Positions 1 through 8,055 of a DNA stretch of 64,000 bases are shown piece by piece. This DNA comes from JAQWQB01 sp047636995 (lineage in GTDB: Bacteria; Bacteroidota; Bacteroidia; Flavobacteriales_D; Sanyastnellaceae): the NCBI GenBank assembly GCA_047636995.1, contig JBLIGQ010000005.1, forward strand, positions 54,608-118,607. The letters run 5' to 3'. Positions within the stretch are counted from its first letter, which is position 1. Each line of letters begins with the position of its first letter. Below the pieces are notes generated by a model. That model was not told the DNA's origin, made no database searches, and saw nothing but the letters and a program-made list of their open reading frames with translations. Position numbers and translations under genes: made by a program.

Positions 1-394
1 CCAAAAGGAAAGTGATACCAGCCACGTTTATACTCACTTCAGCAAGCGGTGAAAGGCTTCCTTCAGGAAACATTGCACTCACCACTACGGTAGAAAGCAA
101 GATGATAATGATGTTGATGAAGTTATTGAGAACCAAAATGGTCGCCAGCAGATTTCGCGGGCCACTTTCGATGTCAGGTTCTTCAATGAGGTTAAGTAAT
201 TTTCGAGATGAAGGTGAGTCTTCTTCGCGAAGCATGGCAAGATCTGCAGGGCCTAGCGAAAAGAAAGCTACTTCAGAGCCTGATACGAGCGCTGAGCAGA
301 CCAGCAGAACAAGCATGGAAATGAGGGGCACTAAGAATGAGGCCGAAAGCAATGTGCCAAGAATAAATGAGAGAACAAATGAGTCAGGGTCCAA
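1..394 (-). CDS. gldE: GldE-type membrane protein, N-terminal part (cut by window edge)
   Basis: Reading the minus strand from 394 gives an open frame of 131 codons that runs off the window. The start is a TTG at 394. An in-frame stop lies a few codons upstream, so no longer start is possible. The protein begins LDPDSFVLSFILGTLLSAS and continues with a hydrophobic CNNM/DUF21-type segment that includes VCSALVSGSEVAFFSL, typical of the GldE/CorC family. Two or three membrane segments are visible. GldE is associated with gliding motility and T9SS in Flavobacteria. The order mutY-ssb-gldE on one strand, with 21 bases after ssb, is the usual flavobacterial arrangement and supports the name. The CBS and CorC domains would lie outside the window. 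Confidence 0.85.
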   Translation of the reverse strand, partial: MDPDSFVLSFILGTLLSASFLVPLISMLVLLVCSALVSGSEVAFFSLGPADLAMLREEDSPSSRKLLNLIEEPDIESGPRNLLATILVLNNFINIIIILLSTVVVSAMFPEGSLSPLAEVSINVAGITFLL

Positions 395-415
395 ATTAGA
401 GGGTTTCGTTCAACA

Positions 416-841
416 TCAAAAAGGGAGGTCGTCAGCATCTCCTACGTTATCATCACCAGAAGGTTGAGATTGCGCAGCAGCATTCGAAGGTTGAGATTGA
501 TTCCCGTCAGGTTTTCCGAGCAATTGCATTACATCACCAACAACCTCTGTTGCGTAACGCTTTTGTCCGCCCTCGTCATCCCACGAGCGGGTTCTAATCT
601 TCCCTTCGATGTATACTTGGGAGCCTTTTCGAAGGTATTTTTCTGCCGTCTCTGCCAGTTTTCTCCAGAGCACAATGTTGTGCCATTCAGTGTTGGTTCT
701 CTTCTCGCCTGATTGCTTATCTGTATAAGACTCAGAAGTTGCGATGGAGAAACTGCAAACAGCTACACCTGAGGGTAAATGTTTGATTTCTGGATCACGG
801 CCTAAGTTGCCAAGGAGAATTACTTTATTAATACCAGCCAT
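416..841 (-). CDS. ssb: Single-stranded DNA-binding protein
   Basis: A 141-residue protein. It has an OB-fold in residues 1-105 that begins MAGINKVILLGNLGRDPEIK and contains the WHNIVLW and YIEGKIRTRSW strands seen in bacterial SSB. A low-complexity Gln/Ser/Asn linker follows, then the acidic tail DADDLPF that recruits repair and replication partners. It coats single-stranded DNA during replication and repair. It lies 26 bases downstream of mutY on the same strand, so co-transcription of these two DNA-maintenance genes is likely. Length and domain order are normal. Confidence 0.97.
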   Translation of the reverse strand: MAGINKVILLGNLGRDPEIKHLPSGVAVCSFSIATSESYTDKQSGEKRTNTEWHNIVLWRKLAETAEKYLRKGSQVYIEGKIRTRSWDDEGGQKRYATEVVGDVMQLLGKPDGNQSQPSNAAAQSQPSGDDNVGDADDLPF

Positions 842-867
842 ACTACAAAGGTAAAATATCTAGCGGG

Positions 868-1923
868 CTATTCTACGAATTCCTGCAAAGCAGGAATTAT
901 TTTTTCAACCAATTTTGGGTGAGGAAGGCGCTGGAAATTACTGAGAGACATCCATCTTCCGTGATTGACTTGGATGTCTGGTCGTTTTCTAACTTCAACC
1001 AAGGTGAATTTTGCTTGTATTTTCCTGTGTGAAAGTAAGTGTGTGTGCACCTCACTTTGGTGAATGATTGAGATCGGTTCCTTGATCAAGTTCTGGATGT
1101 AAGTAATCAGTTGTTCATGGGTTTGAGCAGCAACGGATTCGAGCAGAGGGAAGTCGTACATGTTTTCCCAGATTCCTTTACCAAGGCGCTGCTTCGCGAA
1201 GATTTTAGAATTGTAAATGGGTATAATGTAATCGAAAAAGACCTCTTTTGCCTTTGTTTTTTTGAGTTTAATCGGCAATTCATCTTGTGTGTTGTTTCTG
1301 TGAGCGAGGCAGTGTTGTTGCACCGGACATTGATGGCATTTTGGAGAGGTAGGGCTGCATAGGGTAGCGCCAAGTTCCATTACTGATTGATTGAAATCGC
1401 CAGGAGCAGATGTTGGAATCAAGCGGTTCATTTCATCCCAAATCAATGCGTGACCAGCCTTTTCGTTGACAGGTACATTTGAGTTGAGGAACCTGCTAAT
1501 GACCCGCTGAACATTTCCGTCTACAACAGGCGTTGGTTCATTGAATGCAATGGAGGCAATGGCTGCTGAAGTGTACGGACCTACCCCAGGAAGTTTTTGT
1601 AATTCCACTGAGGTTTTAGGGAACTGAGATTGGTGCTCATCTCGAATGATTTTTGCAGTCTTGTGTAGATTTCGTGCCCTAGAATAGTAGCCGAGTCCTT
1701 GCCAAAGTTTTAAAACCTCCTCTTCTGAAGCATTTGCGAGGTCATCGACCGAAGGGAAATGATCAACAAATTTATGGAAGTAAGCGGTTCCCTGATCAAC
1801 CCTAGTTTGTTGCAGTATAATCTCTGAAAGCCACGTTTGGTATGGGTTGTGTTGGTTTCTCCAGGGGAGGTTTCTCTGGTTGTTTTGATACCAATTTAAA
1901 AGAAGTTGAGTCACTAGATCCAT
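868..1923 (-). CDS. mutY: A/G-specific adenine glycosylase MutY
   Basis: A 351-residue glycosylase that removes adenine mispaired with 8-oxoguanine. The HhH-GPD fold is in residues 25-210: the catalytic Glu34 in WLSEIILQQT, the hairpin LPGVGPYTS near 111-119 and the catalytic Asp135 in PVVDGNVQR. A 4Fe-4S cluster follows, with Cys189, Cys196, Cys199 and Cys205 (spacing 6-2-5). The C-terminal third (about 225-345) matches the NUDIX-like domain that recognises 8-oxoG. The gene heads the minus-strand run mutY-ssb-gldE. It diverges from the HU gene, with the two start codons 121 bases apart. Confidence 0.97.
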   Translation of the reverse strand: MDLVTQLLLNWYQNNQRNLPWRNQHNPYQTWLSEIILQQTRVDQGTAYFHKFVDHFPSVDDLANASEEEVLKLWQGLGYYSRARNLHKTAKIIRDEHQSQFPKTSVELQKLPGVGPYTSAAIASIAFNEPTPVVDGNVQRVISRFLNSNVPVNEKAGHALIWDEMNRLIPTSAPGDFNQSVMELGATLCSPTSPKCHQCPVQQHCLAHRNNTQDELPIKLKKTKAKEVFFDYIIPIYNSKIFAKQRLGKGIWENMYDFPLLESVAAQTHEQLITYIQNLIKEPISIIHQSEVHTHLLSHRKIQAKFTLVEVRKRPDIQVNHGRWMSLSNFQRLPHPKLVEKIIPALQEFVE

Positions 1924-1996
1924 GATTTTATAACAGATTGAGAATGCAAATGTTAAAAATGCAATGACAGTATTTTAGTTTTCAGTCAAATAGGTG

Positions 1997-2004
1997 TACC
2001 TTTG
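1997..2004 (+). promoter_or_regulatory. -7 element TACCTTTG for the HU gene
   Basis: TACCTTTG is an exact match to the Bacteroidota -7 consensus TAnnTTTG. It lies 40 bases upstream of the HU ATG at 2045. The expected -33 position has only a TTTTAG variant (around 1973-1978). Because the element lies inside a longer open frame that begins at 1994, it also argues that the short start is the real one. Confidence 0.7.
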
Positions 2005-2044
2005 CGCTCCATTTTTTGAAACCAATTTCAATTACAAATTAATT

Positions 2045-2335
2045 ATGACGAAGGCAGATATCGTGAATGAGATAGCTGATAAAACAGGTATCGAGAAGTC
2101 AGATGTGCAAACGACAGTAGAGGCATTTATGAAAACCATAAAAGGGTCTCTAGAGAGCGGTGAGAATGTTTACTTGCGAGGATTTGGTAGTTTTGTGGTT
2201 AAGAAGCGCGCTCAGAAAACAGGGCGTAACATCTTGAAGAACACTACAATTGTTATTCCTGCGCACAACATTCCTTCGTTCAAGCCTGCAAAAACATTTG
2301 TAGACGGAGTGAAGAAGAAAGTGACTGTGAAATAA
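2045..2335 (+). CDS. HU-family DNA-binding protein
   Basis: A 96-residue histone-like protein. It begins MTKADIVNEIADKTGIEKSD and carries the family signature in LRGFGSFVVKKRAQKTGRN, with the DNA-intercalating arm region IPAHNIPSFKPAKTF. It would bend and compact DNA as a dimer. The ATG at 2045 was chosen because it gives the usual N-terminus and lies downstream of a good -7 element. The longer frame from 1994 adds 17 unrelated residues. Its stop codon overlaps the ATG of the following TPR gene (TAATG), indicating translational coupling. Confidence 0.95.
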   Translation: MTKADIVNEIADKTGIEKSDVQTTVEAFMKTIKGSLESGENVYLRGFGSFVVKKRAQKTGRNILKNTTIVIPAHNIPSFKPAKTFVDGVKKKVTVK

Positions 2336-2928
2336 TGAAAAAGGGAACGGCCAAAATCGTTGCTGTGATTGCCGCCATTGGGCTGGTTGTCATTTTTATG
2401 GTGATGCCAAGGGCGCCCAAGTCTGCTACAGAAGCAGTTGATTTGGAACCTTTGACAGACGTAGAACAAGAAATTGCCGAAGCGGTGCAAATGGTGCAAT
2501 CAGGAGCACAGCCCATGGAAGGAATTTTGAAACTACGAGGAGTTGCTGAACGTGATTCTACCAATGAAACAGCACAACTTTGGCTTGGAGTTTTTAGTTT
2601 ACAGTCAGGACAAACGGATAAAGCAATTGAGCGTTTCGAAATAGTGAAGCGTCTAAATCCAGAGAATCCTGAACCTTATTGGCAGCTGGGAATGCTGTTA
2701 ATGGATCAAGGAGCTTTTGGTGCTGCTATCCCTGATCTTACCACAGCGGTAGGATTGGATTCTACATACGTAAATGGCCTCTTTTTCGTAGGTCAGTGCT
2801 ATGAAGAACTGAGTGTGAAAGACTCTGCTCTTGTTTACTACAGAGCTTATCTTCCTTATGCTCCTGACACAATTGTGTCAAGCAGGGTTGAACAGTTTAT
2901 TAAAAGATTAGAAGAACCAAATACATAG
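2335..2928 (+). CDS. Membrane-anchored tetratricopeptide-repeat protein
   Basis: A 197-residue protein with one N-terminal membrane segment (residues 8-25, IVAVIAAIGLVVIFMVMP). About three TPR units follow, roughly residues 80-181, including the recognisable stretches AQLWLGVFSLQSGQTDKAIE and PYWQLGMLLMDQGAFGAAI. Most of it would face the periplasm, tethered to the inner membrane, as a protein-protein interaction scaffold. The partner is unknown. The start overlaps the HU stop by one base. A 30-residue ribosomal-type gene and RNase G follow on the same strand. I cannot assign a specific function. Confidence 0.8.
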   Translation: MKKGTAKIVAVIAAIGLVVIFMVMPRAPKSATEAVDLEPLTDVEQEIAEAVQMVQSGAQPMEGILKLRGVAERDSTNETAQLWLGVFSLQSGQTDKAIERFEIVKRLNPENPEPYWQLGMLLMDQGAFGAAIPDLTTAVGLDSTYVNGLFFVGQCYEELSVKDSALVYYRAYLPYAPDTIVSSRVEQFIKRLEEPNT

Positions 2929-2931
2929 GCT

Positions 2932-3024
2932 ATGCCAAGCGGAAAGAAAAGAAAAAGACATAAAATGTCAACACACAAGCGTAAGAAAAGACTTCGTAAG
3001 AACAGACATAAGAAGAAGAAATAG
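2932..3024 (+). CDS. 30-residue very basic protein, AURKAIP1/COX24 (mS38, bS22-like) type
   Basis: A short open frame that size-filtered gene callers would miss. It encodes 30 residues beginning MPSGKKRKRHKMSTHKRKKR and ending RKNRHKKKK. Nineteen of the 30 residues are Lys or Arg. The MPSGKKRKRHKM start is the pattern of a small conserved Bacteroidota protein annotated as an AURKAIP1/COX24-domain protein, related to the mitochondrial ribosomal protein mS38 and mycobacterial bS22. That family binds the small-subunit decoding region, so a ribosomal role is inferred. It lies 3 bases after the TPR stop and upstream of RNase G. The composition suggests strong RNA binding. Confidence 0.85.
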   Translation: MPSGKKRKRHKMSTHKRKKRLRKNRHKKKK

Positions 3025-3046
3025 GCCCTAGGCTTATTTCTTTAAA

Positions 3047-3067
3047 AGCACCAGCTCAGCTGGTGCT
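3047..3067. promoter_or_regulatory. Perfect 9-bp-stem hairpin in the RNase G leader
   Basis: AGCACCAGC, a 3-base loop TCA, then GCTGGTGCT form a perfect inverted repeat. It ends 42 bases before the GTG start of rng. No T-run follows on the plus strand (CAATTCTTATTG), so a classic terminator is uncertain. On the minus strand TTTTAAAG follows. It may be a weak terminator after the 30-residue gene or an RNA structure in the rng leader. Confidence 0.5.
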
Positions 3068-3109
3068 CAATTCTTATTGTTCAGAAGTTACTTCTCAAAA
3101 GCGCTAAAA

Positions 3110-4663
3110 GTGAATGTAGAACTAGTAATTAATTCTACCAAAGAAGGCGTAGAGATAGCGTTGCTTCAGGATAAGGTCCTGTCAGAAATGCATAAAGAGC
3201 ATGCCAATCAGGAATATGCTGTGGGAGACTTGTACCTTGGAAAGGTACGTAAGGTCCTGCCTAGCCTGAATGCGGCATTTGTGGATGTAGGTTACGAAAG
3301 GGATGCTTTTTTGCATTACCTCGACCTAGGTCCTCAATTTGGCTCCATGAAGCTGTACACCAAACGTGTACTGACAGGAAAACAGGCATCTTCAAGTTTG
3401 TCTGACTTCCGGAACCTACCAGATATTGACAAAGGCGGAAAGATTAAAGATCAAGTCGCCAGTAGTCAACAAATCTTGGTTCAAGTAGCAAAAGAGCCCA
3501 TCTCTGCTAAAGGTCCTCGCCTCACAACGGAAATAACGTTGCCAGGAAGGTATATTGTGCTCGTTCCTTTTTCAAATAAAATATCGTTGTCTCAACGTAT
3601 TTCAAGCGAAGAAGAGCGAACTAGGCTTAAACGTCTAATGACATCAATAAAACCGCCGAACTTTGGGGTAATCGTGAGAACGGTTGCTGAAAACAAGGGT
3701 GCTGCAGAATTGCATTCAGATTTGTCAGATCAGGTTGCCCGTTGGGAAAAGCTGTATGACAATCTGAAAGTTGCAACTAAGCCACCTAAACGCGTTCTGG
3801 GCGAACTTGCCAAAACGAACGCGCTACTAAGAGATATCCTATCTCCTGACTTCGAAGCTATTCATGTTAATGATGAAGTGCTTGCCGAAGAGATCAAAAC
3901 GTACATACGAGGTATTGCTCCTGACAAAGAAGGTGTAGTTAAGTATGTAAAATCAAATGACCTCTTTGAGAATTTAGGTATCCACAAACAGATAAAGGCA
4001 ACCTTCGGGAAGCAAGTAAATCTAAAAAGTGGTGCCTACTTGATTATTGAACACACAGAAGCAATGCACGTGATTGACGTGAACAGCGGTGGCCGTAAAG
4101 GTGGTGTGAAGAATCAAGAGGAGAATGCACTCGCAACAAACCTCGAGTGTGCTGACGAAATTGCCCGAATACTTCGCCTTCGCGACATGGGTGGAATCAT
4201 CGCTATCGATTTTATCGATATGGGTGATAGAGCCAACCAAAAGAAACTTCATGATGCTTTGAAAGAGGCAATGAAGGATGACAAAGCGAAGCACAACATT
4301 CTACCTCCAAGTAGATTTGGAGTAGTTGAAATTACACGTCAACGTGTGCGGGAAGTAACTGATATTAAAACATCAGAAAAATGCCCTTCTTGCGATGGGA
4401 AAGGAGTTGTTCAAGCTCCAATCTTATTTACTGATACCCTGGAAAACAACCTGAGGTACATCGGAGATGAAGGCAAACATAAGGAAATTAGACTGTTGGT
4501 TCATCCAATGGTGGAAGCGTACTTGAGGAAAGGCTGGTTGAATTCAATCATCCGAAATTGGAAGAAAAACTTCAAAATGAAGTTGACTCTTGAAGCCAAT
4601 TCCTCACTGCAATTCCTTGAATATCATTTTTACGACGAAGCAGGAGAAGAGGTGGTCATTTGA
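3110..4663 (+). CDS. rng: Ribonuclease G/E family endoribonuclease
   Basis: A 517-residue RNase G-type enzyme for rRNA maturation and mRNA decay. I chose the GTG at 3110, giving MNVELVINSTKEGVEIALL, which matches the family N-terminus. A TTG at 3077 would add 11 residues. An S1-like RNA-binding region lies around residues 30-125. The catalytic metal-binding Asp323 (MHVIDVNSGG) and Asp367 (IIAIDFIDM) are present. The zinc-link-type CPSC is at 425-428. The length fits RNase G without the long C-terminal scaffold of RNase E. The gene follows the HU, TPR and ribosomal-type genes, with a perfect hairpin in the gap. Confidence 0.94.
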   Translation: MNVELVINSTKEGVEIALLQDKVLSEMHKEHANQEYAVGDLYLGKVRKVLPSLNAAFVDVGYERDAFLHYLDLGPQFGSMKLYTKRVLTGKQASSSLSDFRNLPDIDKGGKIKDQVASSQQILVQVAKEPISAKGPRLTTEITLPGRYIVLVPFSNKISLSQRISSEEERTRLKRLMTSIKPPNFGVIVRTVAENKGAAELHSDLSDQVARWEKLYDNLKVATKPPKRVLGELAKTNALLRDILSPDFEAIHVNDEVLAEEIKTYIRGIAPDKEGVVKYVKSNDLFENLGIHKQIKATFGKQVNLKSGAYLIIEHTEAMHVIDVNSGGRKGGVKNQEENALATNLECADEIARILRLRDMGGIIAIDFIDMGDRANQKKLHDALKEAMKDDKAKHNILPPSRFGVVEITRQRVREVTDIKTSEKCPSCDGKGVVQAPILFTDTLENNLRYIGDEGKHKEIRLLVHPMVEAYLRKGWLNSIIRNWKKNFKMKLTLEANSSLQFLEYHFYDEAGEEVVI

Positions 4664-4668
4664 TCACC

Positions 4669-5895
4669 TCACCTCACTTCCTTCGGGTAGCATAGAAAGT
4701 GCTTTTCAACAGCGTTGCTCAATGCAGACAAGTTCAAATGGTCTGAAGCCTGAGCAACATCTTTCAATGAACCGTCTTTAAATAGAATCATGATCGCGCT
4801 TTCAGAACTACTGTAAGCGCGATTATTGATTTTATTAGATATTACAAAGTTCTGTGCTTCCTCTGATGTGAAGTTGAATAGTGTCTCTACCTTTTTCAGT
4901 TTAGACGTTTTTTCAGCTGCTGAAAATGGCTCCCTACGCAAATCAATTTTGAAAAGCTCTCGTCGAGACAGCCGTCTGCATAATTCAGCTAGAACCTCGT
5001 CGTCATGATCTTGCCAGACTTTGATGGCTCCCAGAATATCGTAATCATCTAGCCTACAAAAAGTAGCCAAAACTTCTGGGTTGGCTACGAAATCTTCGCG
5101 TGTAAAATCGTTCTTCAAAAATAATTGTAAGGCAGGCGAACCAAATAGATCTTCGCCATGTTGACAGAGCTCTTTCGCCCTCTTCAGAATGTTTACAAGC
5201 ATGAATTCAGCTGATAAAACCGTCTTGTGAAGGTACACTTGCCAATACATGAGCCTTCGGGCAACAATGAATTTCTCTATTGAGTAAATCCCTTTTTCTT
5301 CCACTACAAGCTGATCGTCAACAACATCCAACATCTTAATGATGCGTTCTGATCCTACTTTTCCTTCGGTAACTCCAGAATAGAAACTATCACGCTTGAG
5401 GTAGTCTAGCCGGTCCATGTCGAGTTGACTTGAAACCAGTTGATGAAGAAAGTGTTTCGGGTAATGGTCATTGAAAATCTCAATGGCCGTATTCAATAAT
5501 CCGCCCATCGCTTCGTTCATCTCATTCATGATGAAAACGGAAATGTCTTCATGACTTACACCTTTTACCAAAGTGTGCTCTAAGGCGTGGCTGAATGGGC
5601 CATGGCCAACGTCGTGAAGTAGAATGGCAATGCAAGCGCCTTTTGCCTCGTCTTCAGTTATTTCATGCCCTTTTAGACGAATCTCTTCTATGGCGTTTTG
5701 CATTAAATGCATTGCGCCAATGGCATGGTGGAATCTGTTGTGCGTAGCTCCAGGATAAACTAGATGTGATAATCCTAGTTGTGAAATCCTCCGTAATCGT
5801 TGAAAATAAGGATGGTCAATTAAGTCAAGCATTAGCTCATAACGAAGGGTTATAAAACCGTACACAGGGTCATTGAGTATTTTTCGTTTGTTCAT
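4669..5895 (-). CDS. HD-superfamily phosphohydrolase (dNTPase-like)
   Basis: A 408-residue protein beginning MNKRKILNDPVYGFITLRYE. HD-domain metal ligands are visible: His56/His57 in THNRFHHAIG, His94-Asp95 in ILLHDVGHGPFSH, and the later LDMDRLDYLKRDS. The family includes SAMHD1-like deoxynucleotide triphosphohydrolases. The exact substrate is not evident. The open frame extends upstream to 6027, but a -7 element at 5980-5973 lies inside that extension and family members start at MNKR, so I use 5895. It diverges from porX and converges with rng, whose stop is 5 bases away. Confidence 0.88.
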   Translation of the reverse strand: MNKRKILNDPVYGFITLRYELMLDLIDHPYFQRLRRISQLGLSHLVYPGATHNRFHHAIGAMHLMQNAIEEIRLKGHEITEDEAKGACIAILLHDVGHGPFSHALEHTLVKGVSHEDISVFIMNEMNEAMGGLLNTAIEIFNDHYPKHFLHQLVSSQLDMDRLDYLKRDSFYSGVTEGKVGSERIIKMLDVVDDQLVVEEKGIYSIEKFIVARRLMYWQVYLHKTVLSAEFMLVNILKRAKELCQHGEDLFGSPALQLFLKNDFTREDFVANPEVLATFCRLDDYDILGAIKVWQDHDDEVLAELCRRLSRRELFKIDLRREPFSAAEKTSKLKKVETLFNFTSEEAQNFVISNKINNRAYSSSESAIMILFKDGSLKDVAQASDHLNLSALSNAVEKHFLCYPKEVR

Positions 5896-5972
5896 TGTAC
5901 TTTCTTCACTAGACTTTGAGGTACGAAACTGCGCTACTTTGCGTTTCTTTGTGACAGCAGCATAATTCTTAT

Positions 5973-5980
5973 CAAATATA
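5973..5980 (-). promoter_or_regulatory. -7 element TATATTTG for the HD hydrolase gene
   Basis: Read on the minus strand, 5980-5973 is TATATTTG, an exact TAnnTTTG match. It lies 77 bases upstream of the chosen ATG at 5895 and inside the longer open frame, which supports the shorter protein. No clear -33 TTG is seen. Confidence 0.65.
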
Positions 5981-6032
5981 GCCATTGCCGAAAGGTTTAT
6001 GGCGAGATTCATTAAAATAGGCAACACATTCT

Positions 6033-7589
6033 ATGGCACAAGTAAGAATCCTTTGGGCAGATGATGAAATTGATCTTCTCAAGCCCCACGTGATATTTTT
6101 AGAACAAAAAGGATACGAAGTGTCTACCATTAACAATGGCTCTGAAGCCGTGGATATGGTGAAAGATGAATATTTCGATATTGTTTTTCTAGATGAAAAT
6201 ATGCCGGGGCTTTCTGGGTTAGAAACACTTCAACTCATAAAAGAGAATGATCCTACTTTGCCCGTAATTATGATTACGAAAAGTGAGGAGGAGCACATTA
6301 TGGAGGATGCCATTGGAAGCAAGATTTCAGATTACCTCATTAAGCCAGTAAACCCCAATCAAATTCTGCTTTCAGTAAAGAAGAATTTAGATAAATCAAG
6401 ATTGGTAAGTGAGCGAACATCTTCAGGATACCAGCGTCAATTTAGACAAATCAGTATGCAGCTGATGGATAAAATGGACGCTGAGGAATGGACGGAATTG
6501 TATAAGAAATTGATTTATTGGGAACTGGAGCTTGAAGATTCTGAAGACAAAGGAATGTTGGAAGTCTTCTCAATGCAACAAAATGAGGCTCAAAGCCAGT
6601 TCGTTAAGTTCATAAAGGACAATTACATTGATTGGCTTCAAGGGAACAGAAAAGCTCCCATAATGAGCCATACCTTGATGAATCAAAAGGTGAGACCAAT
6701 TGTTGAGAATTCTCCTGAAGGACCTGTTTTTATGTTCGTCATAGATAATTTAAGATACGATCAATGGAAGGTGCTGCAGCCAAAGATTAGCGAGATGTTT
6801 AGAGTTGAGGAAGAAAGTATGTTTTTTAGCATTCTCCCAACAGCTACACAGTACGCCAGAAATGCCATTTTTGCCGGATTGATGCCAACAGAAATCCAAA
6901 AGAAGTTTCCGAAACTATGGAAGAGTGAAGACGATGAAGGAGGAAAAAACATGTATGAAGCAGAGTTTCTTGAGGCCAACTTGAAACGAATGGGGTTGGA
7001 CGTGAAATGGAGCTACAACAAGATTACAAACCTCAATGCCGGACGTAAATTAGTTGATAATTTCGATCAACTAAAAAGCAATAAGTTCAATGTGATTGTT
7101 TACAATTTTGTAGACATGCTTTCGCACGCTAGAACTGAAATGGAAGTGATTAAAGAGCTGGCTGATGATGCATCTGCCTACCGATCTATAACACAGTCTT
7201 GGTTTGACCATAGTCCGCTTCTTGAGATGATGCGAAAAGCGTATGACATGAACGCTCGGGTAATAATAACAACGGACCACGGAACCGTGCGAGTTGAAGA
7301 CCCAGTGAAAGTAATAGGTGACCGCAATACCAACTCTAACCTGCGTTATAAAGCCGGACGGAATTTAGATTACAACTACAAAGAGGTCTTTGAGGTGAGG
7401 AACCCCGCAGATGCCTTCCTTCCTAAAATGAACGTCAGTACGCAGTACATTTTTACTGCAGGAAAAGATTTTTTCGTTTACCCAAATAACTACAACCACT
7501 TCGTTAATTATTACCGAAATACTTTCCAGCACGGGGGTGTTTCAATGGAAGAAATGCTCATTCCATTCATCTCTCTAGTTAAAAAGTAG
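6033..7589 (+). CDS. porX: T9SS regulator PorX (response regulator with PglZ domain)
   Basis: A 518-residue protein. Residues 1-120 form a receiver domain: acidic pocket DDE at 10-12, phospho-acceptor Asp54 in VFLDENMPG, Thr82 and Lys104. A helical linker follows, then from about 150 a PglZ/alkaline-phosphatase-like domain. It has VIDNLRYD near 236-243, the PTATQYARNAIF stretch with Thr270/Thr272, and TTDHGTV with Asp415-His416. This architecture is PorX, which with the kinase PorY controls T9SS gene expression and hydrolyses oligonucleotides. A porY gene is not in the window. A weak promoter (TTTG 5915, TACTTTG 5935) may lie inside the divergent HD gene's upstream region. tsaE follows after 6 bases. 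Confidence 0.95.
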   Translation: MAQVRILWADDEIDLLKPHVIFLEQKGYEVSTINNGSEAVDMVKDEYFDIVFLDENMPGLSGLETLQLIKENDPTLPVIMITKSEEEHIMEDAIGSKISDYLIKPVNPNQILLSVKKNLDKSRLVSERTSSGYQRQFRQISMQLMDKMDAEEWTELYKKLIYWELELEDSEDKGMLEVFSMQQNEAQSQFVKFIKDNYIDWLQGNRKAPIMSHTLMNQKVRPIVENSPEGPVFMFVIDNLRYDQWKVLQPKISEMFRVEEESMFFSILPTATQYARNAIFAGLMPTEIQKKFPKLWKSEDDEGGKNMYEAEFLEANLKRMGLDVKWSYNKITNLNAGRKLVDNFDQLKSNKFNVIVYNFVDMLSHARTEMEVIKELADDASAYRSITQSWFDHSPLLEMMRKAYDMNARVIITTDHGTVRVEDPVKVIGDRNTNSNLRYKAGRNLDYNYKEVFEVRNPADAFLPKMNVSTQYIFTAGKDFFVYPNNYNHFVNYYRNTFQHGGVSMEEMLIPFISLVKK

Positions 7590-7595
7590 CTCTAA

Positions 7596-8009
7596 ATGCT
7601 TTTGATAGCAAAGAATTTGCAAGAAATGGAGCAAGCAGGAAAAGTGCTCGCTGAACATTTGAAGTCATCTAATGTGGTGGCTTTTGAAGGTGATATGGGT
7701 GCAGGGAAAACAACACTTATTAAATTCATCTGTGCTGAACTGGGTGTTCAAGATGAAGTAAATAGTCCAACTTTTTCTCTTGTGAATGAATACCTTACCG
7801 CCAAAAGAGAGACGGTCTATCATTTTGATTTGTACAGATTAAATACGCCTGAAGAAGCACTTAGTTTTGGCATTGAGGAGTACCTTGATAGTGGTAAGTT
7901 ATGCCTTATTGAGTGGCCAGAAAATCTGGGGGAGTATTTGCCGTCTGATGTCAGCAAAATAAAGATAGAGGACAAGGGTGGAGTTCGGGAAATCTTCTTT
8001 CAACCTTGA
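7596..8009 (+). CDS. tsaE: tRNA threonylcarbamoyladenosine biosynthesis ATPase TsaE
   Basis: A 137-residue P-loop protein with Walker A GDMGAGKTT at residues 32-40, the TsaE stretch SPTFSLVNEY and the C-terminal LIEWPENL motif. TsaE powers the TsaBDE complex that makes t6A37 on ANN-decoding tRNAs. Length is normal. It follows porX by 6 bases and precedes ald by about 46 bases, a linkage common in Bacteroidota, so it is probably co-transcribed with porX. Confidence 0.95.
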   Translation: MLLIAKNLQEMEQAGKVLAEHLKSSNVVAFEGDMGAGKTTLIKFICAELGVQDEVNSPTFSLVNEYLTAKRETVYHFDLYRLNTPEEALSFGIEEYLDSGKLCLIEWPENLGEYLPSDVSKIKIEDKGGVREIFFQP

Positions 8010-8055
8010 GAACCATTTGTTATCTTCACGTTGACGAAGTTATTAATCATGTCTC

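Noticed and set aside
12..467. 151-codon plus-strand frame at the window start
   Set aside because: It is antisense to gldE and the 3' end of ssb, both supported by family sequence and gene order. Its own product has low-complexity Ser/Arg/Glu content and no domain.
1949..1955. Single AATGTTA upstream of the HU gene
   Set aside because: No partner heptamer at plus or minus 11 bases, so it lacks the repeat geometry seen at 28943 and 33960.
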